A stretch of 64,000 bases of DNA from NCBI GenBank assembly GCA_013397795.1, contig VZTJ01005907.1:667571-731570 (forward strand). The letters are read 5' to 3'. The position numbers were made by a program, and so were the translations under genes. The notes under the pieces are model-generated. The model was not told the DNA's origin. It saw only the letters and a program-made list of their open reading frames with translations, and ran no database searches. Source of the DNA: Orthonyx spaldingii. Lineage: Eukaryota > Chordata > Aves > Passeriformes > Orthonychidae. Numbering within the stretch: position 1 is the stretch's first letter; each line of letters starts with the position of its first letter. Shown in pieces: positions 18,640 to 31,300 of the stretch.

Positions 18640-19145
18640 GAGTTAACTTTCGAGGTGAAAAAGTCCCCTCGGTTTTTGAAGAACTGCTGTATGTTACATG
18701 TAATGCGTTTACTTTGAGTTCAGTGAGGTGCATTTCCCCAAGTTCCTCGTGTAGATGGTGAAAGTGGGGCTGACCGTCCAGAGCAGGAGCCTGAGGTAGC
18801 TCCTCTGAGTCCACTCTTGGAGGAATCTCTCTCTCTCTCTCTCTGTAGCTGTGCAGAAAAAGCCCAAAGGGATTGACAACTGTAAGTGAAAGCTCTTATG
18901 AATGCGTTTCTAGGAGTAAGATATAGTGTTATCACACGAGGAACATTTTCTTAATGTATTTCTTGGAGAATGGAAACCTCGTAATGCCGTCTGTCCAGGC
19001 AGAGGGAAACCTGAGCCAGCCCCGCTCCTGCAAGCGGTGTAACCAGTCCCTTACCCTGTGGCCCAGCTCCACTCTGGAGGTGTGGCCAGGCTGCAGCTGG
19101 TGCCTGAGCTGATGTGCAAGTCTCTCTGCACCGCTGCAGGAAGTG
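18640..19145. other. GC- and CpG-richer patch in the terminal PRKCE intron
   Basis: Within a strongly CpG-poor intron this roughly 500-base patch holds about a dozen CG dinucleotides, and its second half (about 18980-19145) is visibly GC-rich. It includes the CT microsatellite ending in TGTAG, which looks like a splice acceptor. No open frame resembles a known protein. It may be an intronic regulatory element or simply a base-composition fluctuation. Confidence 0.3.
18826..18844 (+). repeat. (TC)n microsatellite
   Basis: A pure 19-base TC run is followed directly by TGTAG, so it also looks like a pyrimidine tract with an AG acceptor. Confidence 0.9.
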
Positions 19146-20645
19146 TAAGCCCCAAATTAACTCCTTTAGTATCTATCTGAAGCCTATTCAATGCTGTGAC
19201 TAACTGTTTTATAGTCAGGTTCCACAGCTCTCAGATAGTTGCATTTGAATATAGTCGGTGTTCAGCTGAGTGGCATTTGTGTAGGTCTTTTCTTGTTGTC
19301 ACAAGAATTTGGCCTTTCATCTGACAGTAATTTTTTGTTGCTTTGCTCAGTATTCATCAGAGTTTTGTTAATACATTTATTAAATCAAGATGAACTATTG
19401 CAGAATTATTTTCACTTAATGCCTGCATCTAATTTCCAGTTTCCTTTCATCGAGTTTGTTTATTGGCTGTTTTCCTTTCATGATCAAGATGCACAGTCCC
19501 TTTGATAATAGGTATTTTTATGAGGTCTTTATTATTTTTGTAACTACTCCCACTGTGGCAGTCCTTAAAAGTCAGGAGACATTTCATATCTCAGGTATTT
19601 TTATTCATTGCTGATATAAATGCCTTCTGCCTTCTCAATGGGGCTTCTTTCTCTTTCTGGTAATTATTTCACTGCTGTTATATTATAATGTGAATCCTAT
19701 TTCATAATTCCTGTTGTTTTATTCCTTTTCCTCTCTTCTGCTTTCTTTAATGGTATTTTAGTTGAACCATTCAGTTTCAGTAGTGATTGAAGATTATTTC
19801 AGAGTAGTCCTTTGTATAACTTTTAGGACAGGTCTCTGCTCCTTAATAATTGTTAGGGTGATTTTGTACGTCTTTATTTACACTTTCGCTCATTTTTCTT
19901 CAGGCTACTTCTCTAATGCTGGCTTTTCATACTACTTCTTTCTTTATTGTATCTACCAACTTTCTTTTTTCTACCAGATTTGATTCCTGCAGTCTAGTAG
20001 TTCTGTTTGCTTGGATTTTTTTCTGAACTCTTTTTTTTTATAGTAGTGGATTCAGATAATATGTACTCTGTGTTACAGGCATCTCTTATTATTTTCATGT
20101 TCTCAGTCTGCGCTCTCTGAGGTATCTTCCCCAGTGACTGGGTCCTACCAGCTTTTAGTGATAATTTTCTACCCTTCGAAAGAGCATACCTTAACTATTT
20201 ATGATCCATGTTTATCATCTATCAGCTATTTTGTACCAAGTGTATAAATTTTACAGTTGTTTGGATTTTATTGTTGTATAGCAATCTTTGAGCAAGATCA
20301 TACTTGAAATTTTTATTTGTCCTCTTAAAACTGAATGATGTATAACTTGGAAAGTAAAGTGTGATATAGATCTAGGCTGGAGAGAAAGATGACACGAATA
20401 AAATATAATTATTAATTATTCAACTTCAGAAATGGCAAAGGAATTTAGGGCAGTAAATTTCAAATTCTATAAAGGTAATTTTGTACACTTGCCAGATTGC
20501 ACTCACTTTGAAAAATTCAGAGAAGAGGGAAGAAGGTGGACACAAATGAAATAAAATCTACTTTAAAATCTACATAGAGAGTTCTCTAAATTCACTTGTG
20601 GGTGTAGCATTGAGATTCACTGATTCAGATTAACCAATGTAACTG

Positions 20646-20661
20646 TTTCATAGCTATGAAA
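20646..20661. repeat. 16-base perfect palindrome
   Basis: TTTCATAGCTATGAAA reads the same on both strands. Function is unknown, and it may be chance in AT-rich sequence. Confidence 0.8.
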
Positions 20662-21184
20662 TAACTATGGAAAAAATGTAACTAATGCCTACGTTTGGAA
20701 TGTTTTATATTTTTAACATTTTTAGTATTAATAAAGGGCTGTTGATTATTTAAAAGTGACTTGTACTGTTAAGAGAGGATTTTAAAGATTATTTTAATCT
20801 TTGTTGAGGAGGGCCTCATTCTGTGAAAAGAGCTCTGAAAAGAGAGGCCAGATTATTAGTCAGAAAATAGACATTCTTGCATGTGATATGTGAGTGAACA
20901 TATGTGTTGGGAAAGAAGCATACAATGCATATATAGTCATCTGTGCATTTAAATTGAGTTTTGCATGCACATACAAAATTCTGCTCATGCAAGAATGCAT
21001 ATATTTACACAGGTAGTCTTCTATTTTCTGACCAACCATTGAGATGACTAAGGGGGGAAAATTTATGATTATATTGTAAACACTTTCAAAATAAAACAAC
21101 ACATAAGATGTGTTCAAATGAGCTCCAGGCAATATAAAATGATGACACTAAACAAGTAAAGTCATTAGGGGACATGGTCAAACA

Positions 21185-21250
21185 CTGAGGTCCCATCAGA
21201 CAATGGAATAATCTGCCAAGGGAGGTCATGGAGGTGTTGTTGTGGAAAAA
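21185..21250 (+). mobile_element. Probable short degraded CR1 fragment
   Basis: The stretch around AATGGAATAATCTGCCAAGGGAGGTCATGG resembles the widespread CR1 segment with a 'tggaacaggctgcccagggaggt' core, in plus orientation. It is short and diverged, and flanking sequence cannot be aligned by eye. The other reading is a chance match. Confidence 0.4.
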
Positions 21251-22309
21251 ACCTTGCTACTGTTCAGCCTCACTCTCCCCAAAACACATGAGTTCCTTGA
21301 CTAGCACAACTGGCTTGCTTTTCTGACCTTCCATCCTTTCTCTGCCGTAATAAATTTTCTGAGGAGCTTTATTACATGATACTGTTATGCCTGTGCTTCT
21401 CCATACTTCAGGTACGTCTCTTCAGCTCTGCCAGCCTTAAGTCTGAATTTTACAACTGGACTTGGGAAAAAACCTGCATGGCTATTTATTAGCCAGACTT
21501 GTGAAGGTGTTTGTTTGTTTTTTTTTTTAAATCTCATTCACACAGTGGATGGATATAATTATGTTCCTTATTATACCAGAAATGTACCATTAACGTCCTT
21601 CTAGTTTGTACATGATTTGATTATTCTAATCATGCTTTGGAAGCTGAAGTTTCTTCCTGTGTCCAGCCTTAGAATTAAAATTACCAAAAGGACTTTCAAA
21701 AACTGACTATGTTTTTTTGAAGGCTGCGAGAGTGCCCTGGACAGAGGATTCATAAAAATAGCTGAGGTGTAGATTGCTAAGCAGTGACAGAAGTGCCACC
21801 CTAGGTTGTCCTAGGTAGAGACAATGGAAGCAGATTGGGTGGCTCTGAAACCTGCTGTGAAGGGTCTTTGCTCCTCCAGTTAATGACTTGAAATAGAAAA
21901 TACAAAGGGGTGAAAATGCACTGGGGCTCAGTCCTATGATGCATGTTATCTGCCAGCTGTTCCTCTCATAAATCTAGGATCATAGGGCTTTTCAATGGTC
22001 AAATTAATTTTACATATATACATATACACGGTGGTTTACTACATTGAGACTTTGTTCCATGTAGAGCTATTCTAAATGTTAAATTAGTGTAGAAAAAGCA
22101 TTATAGCTCTGAAGTGTGTACATTAGAAATCAAGCAAACTATTGAGCAGCTAGACGGAAGATATTTGTTACATCTAAGCTCCAGTGACCTTGCAGTGTCT
22201 TTGAAAATCATTTTTGCTGTTCTTAAAACCTAATACTTAGAGCTTCACAATCGGACTTGAAATTTTCTGAATAATATTATTCTTCCCTAAATGCAGTTGT
22301 GAATATGTA

Positions 22310-22323
22310 ATTGCATATGCAAT
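22310..22323. promoter_or_regulatory. Palindrome resembling a POU/Oct dimer site
   Basis: ATTGCATATGCAAT is a perfect 14-base palindrome. Its core is close to the palindromic Oct-factor element ATGCATATGCAT. One site alone is weak evidence of function. Confidence 0.2.
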
Positions 22324-23100
22324 AAGTACTATTTTAGTGCAGACAGATATCTTTTCTCCAGAGCAACTGTTGTGAGACAGAAAACCATTTGAGGCATTTT
22401 ATTCCTCTGTTGAGCTATTTTGTCGCATGTGTTCTCTCTGGAATTTTATTCCATTTGGAGAATGAAATTTCCATGTTCAGTAGCCATGAGGCCAGGCCAT
22501 GATTTGCAACATAATTTATTGCCCAAGAACCACAAAGACCTCGATAGCATTCAGTGATTCTCTGCTCTCCATCTTTCTTTGTTTCCATGGCTATGTTCCT
22601 GGCTTGGGCGAGTTGGTTATTTCCATTTTCAAAGTGCATTTGCCGTCTTACAAATTAAAACAATAGTGCAGTAGATCAATTTCTTACCAAAGTTATTGAT
22701 GTGGTGGTAAGAGTGGTAGATCTTCCTTAGTGGTGTGATGGGATGATTCTGTCTAGCCATACCAAATAACAAACTGTCCATTAAAAACAGTCAATGGAAC
22801 AAATTGCTGCTTCAGCTTAAATGTGTATAGATGAATTTTATATTGTTCTAGTTTCCTACAAGAAATTCTTTGTGCCATTTCTGAGAGCACAGTTGGCCAG
22901 CTGTAGGCTTTCCAGAGTAAACTTGTGGCCTGCTGACATGTCAGCAACATCAGCTAGTGAAGCCAAGAAATGAGCACACAAGTGGCAAAAAGATGTGCAA
23001 TATCACAGTCCCTCTTGCCAGTGATGAAGAAAAATCACTGCCCAAAATTTGTTACTCATTTGGCTGAAGTCAGTGGTAGCCTCATATGAGCATCAGTTTA

Positions 23101-23540
23101 ATAGAATCATAGAACAGTGTGGGTTGGAAAGTACCTTTAAACGTTATCTAGTCCAAGCCCTCTGCAGTGAGCCTGATCAACCATATCAGGTTGCTCAGAG
23201 CCACATCCAAGCTGACCTTGAATGTTTCCAGGAATGGGGTATCTATCACAAATCTGAGCAACCTGTTCCTGTGTTTCACCATCCTCATTGTAAGCAATTT
23301 CTTTCTTATATCTAGTTTAAATCTACCCTCTTTCAGTTTAAAACCACTACCCCTGTCCTATGGCAACAGGCCCTACTAAAAAGTTTGTCCTCTTCTTTCC
23401 TTGAAGCCCACTTTGAGTGTTGAAAGGCCACAATATAGGGTCTCCCTGGAGCCTTCTATTCTCAAGGCTTAACAGCCCCAACTGTCTCAGCCCTTCCTCA
23501 CATGCGATGTGCTCCAGCCCTCTGAGGGCTTTCTTTTTCA
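23101..23540 (-). mobile_element. CR1 LINE, 5'-truncated 3' end
   Basis: Read on the minus strand this is the 3' end of a chicken-repeat-1 retrotransposon. The + strand begins with ATAGAATCATAGAA, the reverse complement of the terminal octamer. It then shows the usual order of CR1 landmarks: GGGTTGGAAAGTACC, ATCTAGTCCAAGCCC, AACCTGTTCCTGTGTTTCACC, AATCTACCCTCTTTCAGTTTAAAACC, GGTCTCCCTGGAGCCTTC and GTGCTCCAGCCCTCTGA. Similarity fades at about 23540, so it is a typical 5' truncation of roughly 440 bases. The open frames at 23049-23707 come largely from this element and are not host genes. Divergence from the remembered consensus is moderate. Confidence 0.9.
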
Positions 23541-25930
23541 TTTTTGTAGAATTAGATCAGCACAGTAAAATCACTCTCATATTTCTTGGTCACAGTGGCT
23601 CAGCAAGGAGCTGTGTGAGGAAGCTGTTAGGCACTGTGCAGCAAGGACAGTCTAACTACAGGCACACTCCTGGCCTTCCACACTGTGTTTTCACTGTCAA
23701 CTCTTGAAATGTCCATGCAAACAGACAGACTTGTCATTTTCATCTAAGCTGTTGTCAATGTCAGGGTTAGAAAAATTTGAGGCACTAAGATGTCCTGAAC
23801 GTGAAAAAATTGAAGAACTTTCAGCCAGAGGGTAATACAAAGCCTGGTAAAACAGATGTTTGCCATATGTATTTCTTTCTAGCAATTAACCAAAGTTTTG
23901 TCACTAATGGCTTTATCAGTGCCTGTGGCAATCCATTCATAGTGTGGCTTTATGGAGATGAAGTTAACAAAATAATCATATTACAATGATTCACTGTCAA
24001 CATGCAGCTTTCACAGAACAATGCATTATTTTAATTTTTTCAATGCGTTCATAATTTTTTGGTTTTCCATTCTAAAAGCTCACTTTCCTCAAGAGTATTA
24101 GAGACAAAATGAATTAAATAATCTATTGCAGAATTGCATCTTGTAGTATGGAGTAACAACATCTGCTGCTGGCCTATTAGTCTAATATGACTTCCTTCAT
24201 TTTGCAGCCTCTTCAATTTCTATTGTCACATCGCTGAGAATATTTTCTGAATAATTATATGTTCCTTCTCCAGTTCTGACTTCTTGGGGTAAAGAGTTGA
24301 TCTAGCAGCTAAAACCAGAGACCCAAAAATTGCAAGATATATAAGTTCTTCCACCAGGTTTTCTGGAAACTCATGATGCAGTCCTAATCTTTTCATGTTT
24401 CAATTTCCCCTCTGTGGTAATCACAGGATGCTTAATGCAAAGTTCTGGGCCAGTGAAAAAATATGACTGAGAAATGTCAAAAAACAAGTGCTAAAGATCA
24501 GCCTGCCTTTTAAATTCACTGAATGCTTAGGACTTCCCTTGGAAGAGTGTTCTTACGCTATACCAGACCTCAGTGTTAGCAGATTTCATCTCAGTCTCAA
24601 ATTACACCTCTCTCAGCTCCAGTAACTCTAAGATAATGATAAGATAATGATAAACCGTTATTGAAGTCCCTCCCCCCTTAGTTATCACTATCTGAGCCAC
24701 ATTGTCTGTATGCAGTTTCCTTTGTGAACCTGAACTCCCTTGTTAAGTCTTGACTTAAGGATGCCAGCAATGTGTCCTCTTTCAGTTTTGCACTGCAGCA
24801 AAGGTTTGAAATAAAATCTTTCTCAAATATGAAATTCTAGTCGTAGCCAATGATTGTGGGTTACAACTGGAGTCACTGAGCACCATGAATTTTCTTTTCC
24901 CCCTCCCCTGAATGACTGAAAAAACTGGCAAAATTTTGACAATCCTTTGCCTGTGACTGAACGAGAAGCTGGATGCCCACAGTGTTTAGAAGCTGGGTAA
25001 TAAGTGGCAAACACAAATCAGCACCTCTGGAGTGTGCAGCTGGGCTGTTTGCACAGGCAAACAGGCACAGGCCTCACCTGCCCCATGGGTAGGTGTTGCA
25101 CTGAACAGCTCCCAAAAAATATCTTCAATTAGAGAGGTGTGTGTTCAAATTGCTGCAGCAACCATCTGCTTACTGTGAAATATGGCTGGAATCCTTAAAG
25201 AGGGACCACGTTTCTGGAGAAAACTTTGCAATATGTTAGCCTGAAACCTAAGTTTTATCACTGCAGATGCATTTTCATACATGAGTGCTAACAGGCAAAG
25301 ATTTTTTTACTTTTTAATGAGGGATTTTTAACCTGGTGTTGGGAAGTCATGATACTGTTTTGGTGGGGGTTCTTTGGCACACCTCTACTTTTTTGTGACA
25401 ATAGATTGTATCGTCATCCATGCAGAATTATGACTTTGCCTTTACGCTGTGGGGAAGAAATCCTGTAAAATGCAGTATCATTCAGTAGCACCAGAAGGAA
25501 CATAGGAAATTACAGGCCAAGTAAATTTCTTTTTGTATAAATGTTCTCTCTTTTCAAGTTTGCTTCAGTGTGAATGTCCCTCTTTAAGGTAAGGCCTTCA
25601 ATATGGGGAAAGTGTCAAGGTAGGTCCACTTTTAGGCCTAATAACCTTGAGGTGTCCCTCCAGTTTCATAATATATTTCCATTCAGTCATCAGTGCATGG
25701 CAATGAGCATTTAGCAGATGGGCACGCAAGGGGCTATACTGCATGCCTTTGCATGAAGTGTTACTGCTTAGACAAAACACTGGGGAGTGATCTTGAGACC
25801 TCAGACCCTCATGTACCATTATTACACATGGCACATTATGTATTTCCCACTTGCTGCAGACATTTCAGGCATAGGAAAACAGTTGGCTTTCTTCTGACAG
25901 TGACACTGCGTTGATTAATATTGGAATACC

Positions 25931-25945
25931 AAAAAAAAAAAAAAA
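25931..25945 (+). repeat. Poly(A) run, 15 bases
   Basis: A simple A run followed by TATAT. No retroposed gene or SINE body could be recognised upstream of it. Confidence 0.85.
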
Positions 25946-28350
25946 TATATTTAGAAATGGGGTAGACTGTATTTGTCTAAATGGTTAACATACATCCTTT
26001 AGAAAAACTAAAGAAAAGTGGATGTGTACTTTTGAGACAGATTTTTTTGTTACTGACAGTCATAATGGTGGAACTCCAACACTTTTTGCATGCTGCCCCT
26101 GTCACAGGGTATCATGAATCAGAACATTGAGTTTCGGATGGTTCCGAGAAGTTACACTTTTCTGCTGCTGGTTTGAGTGTTAACCAGGTGGCTGCTGATT
26201 GAGAAGCATTGGTTGTTTTCAGGCAATGAAGTTCAAGATCTCAGCTGAGCCTGCTGTAGGCAGCTATGAACAACAAATAGTGCCATAGTTATGCCTGCAG
26301 TGTAGCTCAGACCAGTCAGTCCAGTGGCTGGGCAGGACAGAGAAGTCTGGAACACTCTGCCTCTTCCCTCAACAAAGTAAAGGACCTTGGTTTTCAAAGC
26401 TTCAACTAGCTTGGCACTTTGTGAAACCACTAAGTTTGCCCAAGATGTAAGTATATAGCTTTTGAGGAGCCCATATGCAGCTTAGAGAAATCACAAGTAA
26501 GTGAGCTGGTATTTTTAAGGGGTTTCAATGTTGGTTTTTTTGAATGATCAAGGTTTTGTTTTCCCAGAATCTCTCACTCAGTTAGTCTGATTTTGGGTTT
26601 TCCTTTTTTTATTATCTTTAGCGTCAGTGCCTACAGCAGCTGTTTTTCGATGTGATTACCACAACACTAGAATTACAGAAGTTTGAAAGATATTTCCCAG
26701 CACTGCACGTTCCAAAATATTTATAAGCTAAACAACTTTTATTATGCTTCTTTTGATTCTGTACTGGGGATCCATCAGTATTTGTTTGGTTTTGTTGAGT
26801 CCTGGTTTTATAGCACTAAAATATTTTCATACTGGATGATTAAGTACATTTAATCATCTGTTATGCGTACATTAAGTGGTGCCCATTGGGATAGAGTGAT
26901 AGGCAACCAGAGTGTACCTGCTTTCCTTTTGGACTTCCACAGAAGAACACAAATTCTGTTTCACTTTCTGACTGCTTTAATCTCCAGTGGAATTTTCATA
27001 AAATTATTTAAACCATTAAGTGAAATGATCTTATCATATTCACTTACCTTCTTATGCACATTCTTAAGAATTCATACAGAAATATTTTATTTTTATATTA
27101 ATGTAGATAATATAGAATATTCCTGGGTTGGGCCTGTTTCTGATGTCAATAAAATCCAGTGGAAAAACACCAGGTGATTAAGAAGCTGTAGCATCTGGCT
27201 CTTTATCAGAAAGTGGAATTTCTCAAAAAAAAAAAGTCAAGACTCATTGAAGACTGGCCTTTCATGACTAGTCCCATTCCAGCTGGAGTCCAGTAAACAT
27301 TGAGTATAAAAAGAGCTTTGGCTTTGGGTTTATTTGTTGTGCAGAACTTTCTGTACCAGCAGTATACTACGCTAATGCAAGCATTAGGTCTTACTAGGGT
27401 GTTCACCCAAAATGGCCAGCAAAAATTTGTCAATATATGTGTTCCCAGCTCAGCATACTAGTGCAAAACTTAATTTTTTGACATATGCACTACTAGGCAG
27501 TGGACTGAAGCAGCTGATGTGTAGCTACTTATCTGCAGTCTCAGGACAGGGAGGGCATCTTTAAATGGTAAGGAATCCTAGCACTTCATTAGCTGCTGCT
27601 CTCCTCTTGTTGTGCTGCTGTGCTGGTAGAAGGGATTTTGTTACTGTGGAGGCACAGACCTTGTACTGTTTCTCTCAACAGCATGCTCCAGAAGTCGTAT
27701 GCTTAAATCCTGTGGGATGAGAGGAACACTCAGTCTAGACATTTACAAAAAACCTTAAGCAAAGATCTTGTTCCTTGCATGCCACATTCACATTTGTGAA
27801 GGACCTACAGAACAATGGTTTTCTTGGCTTAATTCCGGAGTATAGAAAAGAAGGATTTGAAGACCATGACTGCCCATGACTCTTTGGAAGACTGTGCTTA
27901 TATTTGACAAGAACAAGAAGAAAGGGAGATTCAGTTTGTGCCATCATGTCTACATTAACAGCTCAAATTCCCAGCAAGATAGGGTTCCCACTGTGCAAAA
28001 AGCCACATAAGTGAAAGACAGTCAAGAGATTGTAGACAATGATAGACAGAGAGATCACAGCCCACACTATAGGAGAACAAAAATAGGAAGAAAACTAGAT
28101 GAATGATGAAGAGAAAATTACTCAAACTCAAAGCAAATCAGTAGCAGAGCCAAGAATCAAAGTCATGTCACTACAAACTCTGCTGTGTCATACTGTGCTC
28201 TTTGAATAAAATTGTGTTCCAAAAAAAGCAGTTACAGTGTCTGGAAGAAAGGTGGAAAGAAGATGCATTGAGATGCAGAAGTAGTAGGTATTCATGCATA
28301 GTCCTGCAATGCTTTTTATTTAGCCTATGATTTGTATGTGTGTTAGTTTT

Positions 28351-28365
28351 AAAAAAAAAAAAAAA
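28351..28365 (+). repeat. Poly(A) run, 15 bases
   Basis: A simple A run with no recognisable retroposed sequence in front of it. Confidence 0.85.
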
Positions 28366-31300
28366 GGCAGCATCCTCAGCTCCTTTCTAAAGTCACATAC
28401 ATCTTTATTTTACTCTTTGTAAAGGCTTAAAAATAATCATTGCACTTCAAAATATAATCTCTAACAATTCAGTAGTCTTAGCAATAAACTGTCATTGTGT
28501 AGCTTTCTCCATTTTTATAAGGTAAGACCTGCTATACCATTTTGCTATATGAAAGCCTGTCATATGCATCATCCATGTCAAACTAATTAGCTACAGCATC
28601 AAAGAGCATGAGTTTCCAGAAATGTAGGTAGTCTTGCCAAAAACTGTGTAGCATTCCTATTCTGTGACCTGTAAGGCAAAATACTTTAGTGTGTAACTGA
28701 GTCCTGGAATTTTGCTCCCACTATACATGTTGCTGTTACCTTTCAAGCTGTGATGTTTCTTTGCATCCAGCATCACAAGGCACGTGTCGATGCCCCATTG
28801 ATAGAGGAGCGCTCAGAATCACAAGATACTACAATATAATTTCATGTCATCATCAGGAAGATTTCCATAATGTGGTACTTTTCTGTAAATAAATGTGTAG
28901 GTGACTGTAAGCAGAATAAAACTGAAAAGTCAGTATTTATTCAGGATACATAGAGTGTCTTAAAATATTTCATTACATCATTCATTGATTTACTAACATG
29001 ACAGTCTCCTTAATTTATTCCTTATCTTTGTGATTGCTTAAAGAATGGAAAGAGAAGTAAATCTATTGATCTTTTATAGAATATATCTGGTCAAATGCCT
29101 CAATGCACAATTAAACTATCTGTATTTGGATAACTTTTTCAGTGATTTTGCAGATGTCTCCTGGAAGACATTGAAATTCTAGGAACACAGATCCTAGACT
29201 TACCAACCTGCCTCACCTTTTCCTCCTCTTTGCAAGTCAGTTCCATTATCTGTATAGTCCTTTGTGCCAAAGTGCTAGGGATCGGGAAGACAAAAAGGCT
29301 TCTGCACATATATTTGAGGACTCACCAGCAGGTGGTTCAGCACAGTGTCACAGATGCACCAGCCCTGATTCCTGTCACTCTGCTATAATGGTTGAAATGC
29401 AGTTTCAGGAGAACACAACTGAAAATGGGCTAATCTTGGATGTGTGCCAGGATGTAAGAGGGGTGGTGACATTGCTGATCATGACCTTAGAACAGCTGAG
29501 GATATCAATGGAGGCTTGCCAGTATAATGTGAATTAGAGAGACACTCATATAAAATCTGCACTGCAGAGTAGATCATAAGGTTTGCAATAGGAATCACAT
29601 TGTGCAGGTGCAGGGTATTTTCATATGATTGTTCCATTACTTTCTCTTCTTGTCTTTCCTCCCCTTCCCAAGAAGAAGTATAAAATTGTTTTTCGTGAGG
29701 TTAAATCTCTCAAAGAAGCCTACCATAAGGGGAAGAAGTAGTGTAGGAATTCAGAAGTTGGCGCTCTTCCCCTGCAATTTTTTTCACTTTAAAAAATGCA
29801 TGTATTCTATCATAGCATAGCTAATGTGCAGTAGCTCTATGTCACAATTAACTCCTAATGGAAACGAGCCCTGAGAAGGTGGACATGATGGATCTTGAGG
29901 GCAAAGGACTAACCACAGATGGAAAGCTGATGCTGAGCTCCCCTAAAGCTTGTGTGAAATCTTTCTGCATCCACATTCTGCACAGAAATAACTGTTGTGG
30001 TATAGCAATCAGGCTATGAACAAAGGTTTGCTATTTATATATAGCAATTTGCTCTATGTAACTGTAGTGCTGTGTGCTCATGGTGATGATACCCAAGGAG
30101 GGCCATAGAGGACAACAAATTCACAGTGACTGCTGGGAGACGCCCATTGCCCAGACTGTGAACACAGGGTGGTTGTCAGGGAACCTGCAGAGCTTTGATT
30201 TTGTTTGCCCTGCTGTTTGTTTTGTGGTGGTGGTTTTGGGAGGCTCTGGTTTTGAGGAAGTCTGTGTGAAAGTGAAATACAAAGGCTGGCATTCTGGCCA
30301 TGTTGTCATTGAATGCTTATGCCCCTAATTGTTTAGGTTATTCATCTTTCCTATTTGACCCGTTTCACATTCCTAAGAAAGGGGATACCATTTCAATATA
30401 AATGTGTTTTCAGCTTACTGTATCACAAATGATCCCTTTAAAAGTCCATAGTTTTGTGAATTTGCTTGATGTTTATTAAATATCTGTGTACTTCTGTAAC
30501 AGATTAAAATATGGACTGCATGGACACATGCTTTTCAAATACTATTTCACTATTAACATCTTTAATGAGTGGGGTGGTTTCCCACTACTTTCATTTAATG
30601 TGGTGTCCTTTACATCTAAAAAAAGCATAATCTAGGAGAATGAAATCTCACCCCTTGCTTGGAAGTTGGAATGTTGGTATACTTGTAAAAGCTACTTGGA
30701 TTCAAAAGCCTTTTTATCATCATAAGCTACAACTGAATATGCTACAGCTCATGACAGATGTGTTGTCAGTCTGCCATGTGTGAATAGAGCAATTAACATG
30801 CTGAGAAAATTTAATAACTTAAAAAGTTATTTCGATAATGTGTATTTCATATGTTCTGAAATAAGACAAGGTAGGAAATACTTTTAATACTGATACAGAT
30901 TCTCAGGACATGCAAATACTGTGAAGAGGCATCCTGAAGATAAACTGAAAGACAGGCCTGAAGTGTCATGCTTTTTAGCCCATTTCCTTCAAAGTATTCA
31001 TACTGAATTTATATATACATTGTATCAGTTATGTGCAAAAGTGAGTGCTCATTACAGTTGGTCTCAAATTCTTAGAAACTACTACACCTTTACAAAAAGA
31101 GATCCAATCAGTGGTGCAGAGTGATGTCTGCCTGTACTGTGGTTTTTGTTATCATAATAAGGAGAGGTGAATGAGAAGGCAGTGACATGAGGTTAGCCAC
31201 ATAACCTTGTGCTTCAAACCAACTGGTTTGATGTGTCTGAGTTTCCATTTGTCTTGATAAATATAATCTGAAAATCTTATCAGCAATGAGGTAAATACAA

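Noticed and set aside
23049..23707. Cluster of open frames on both strands
   Set aside because: They overlap an antisense CR1 copy, and the peptides are read through repeat sequence.
25931..28365. 15-base A runs as tails of processed pseudogenes
   Set aside because: No coding remnant or target-site duplication could be recognised upstream of either run.
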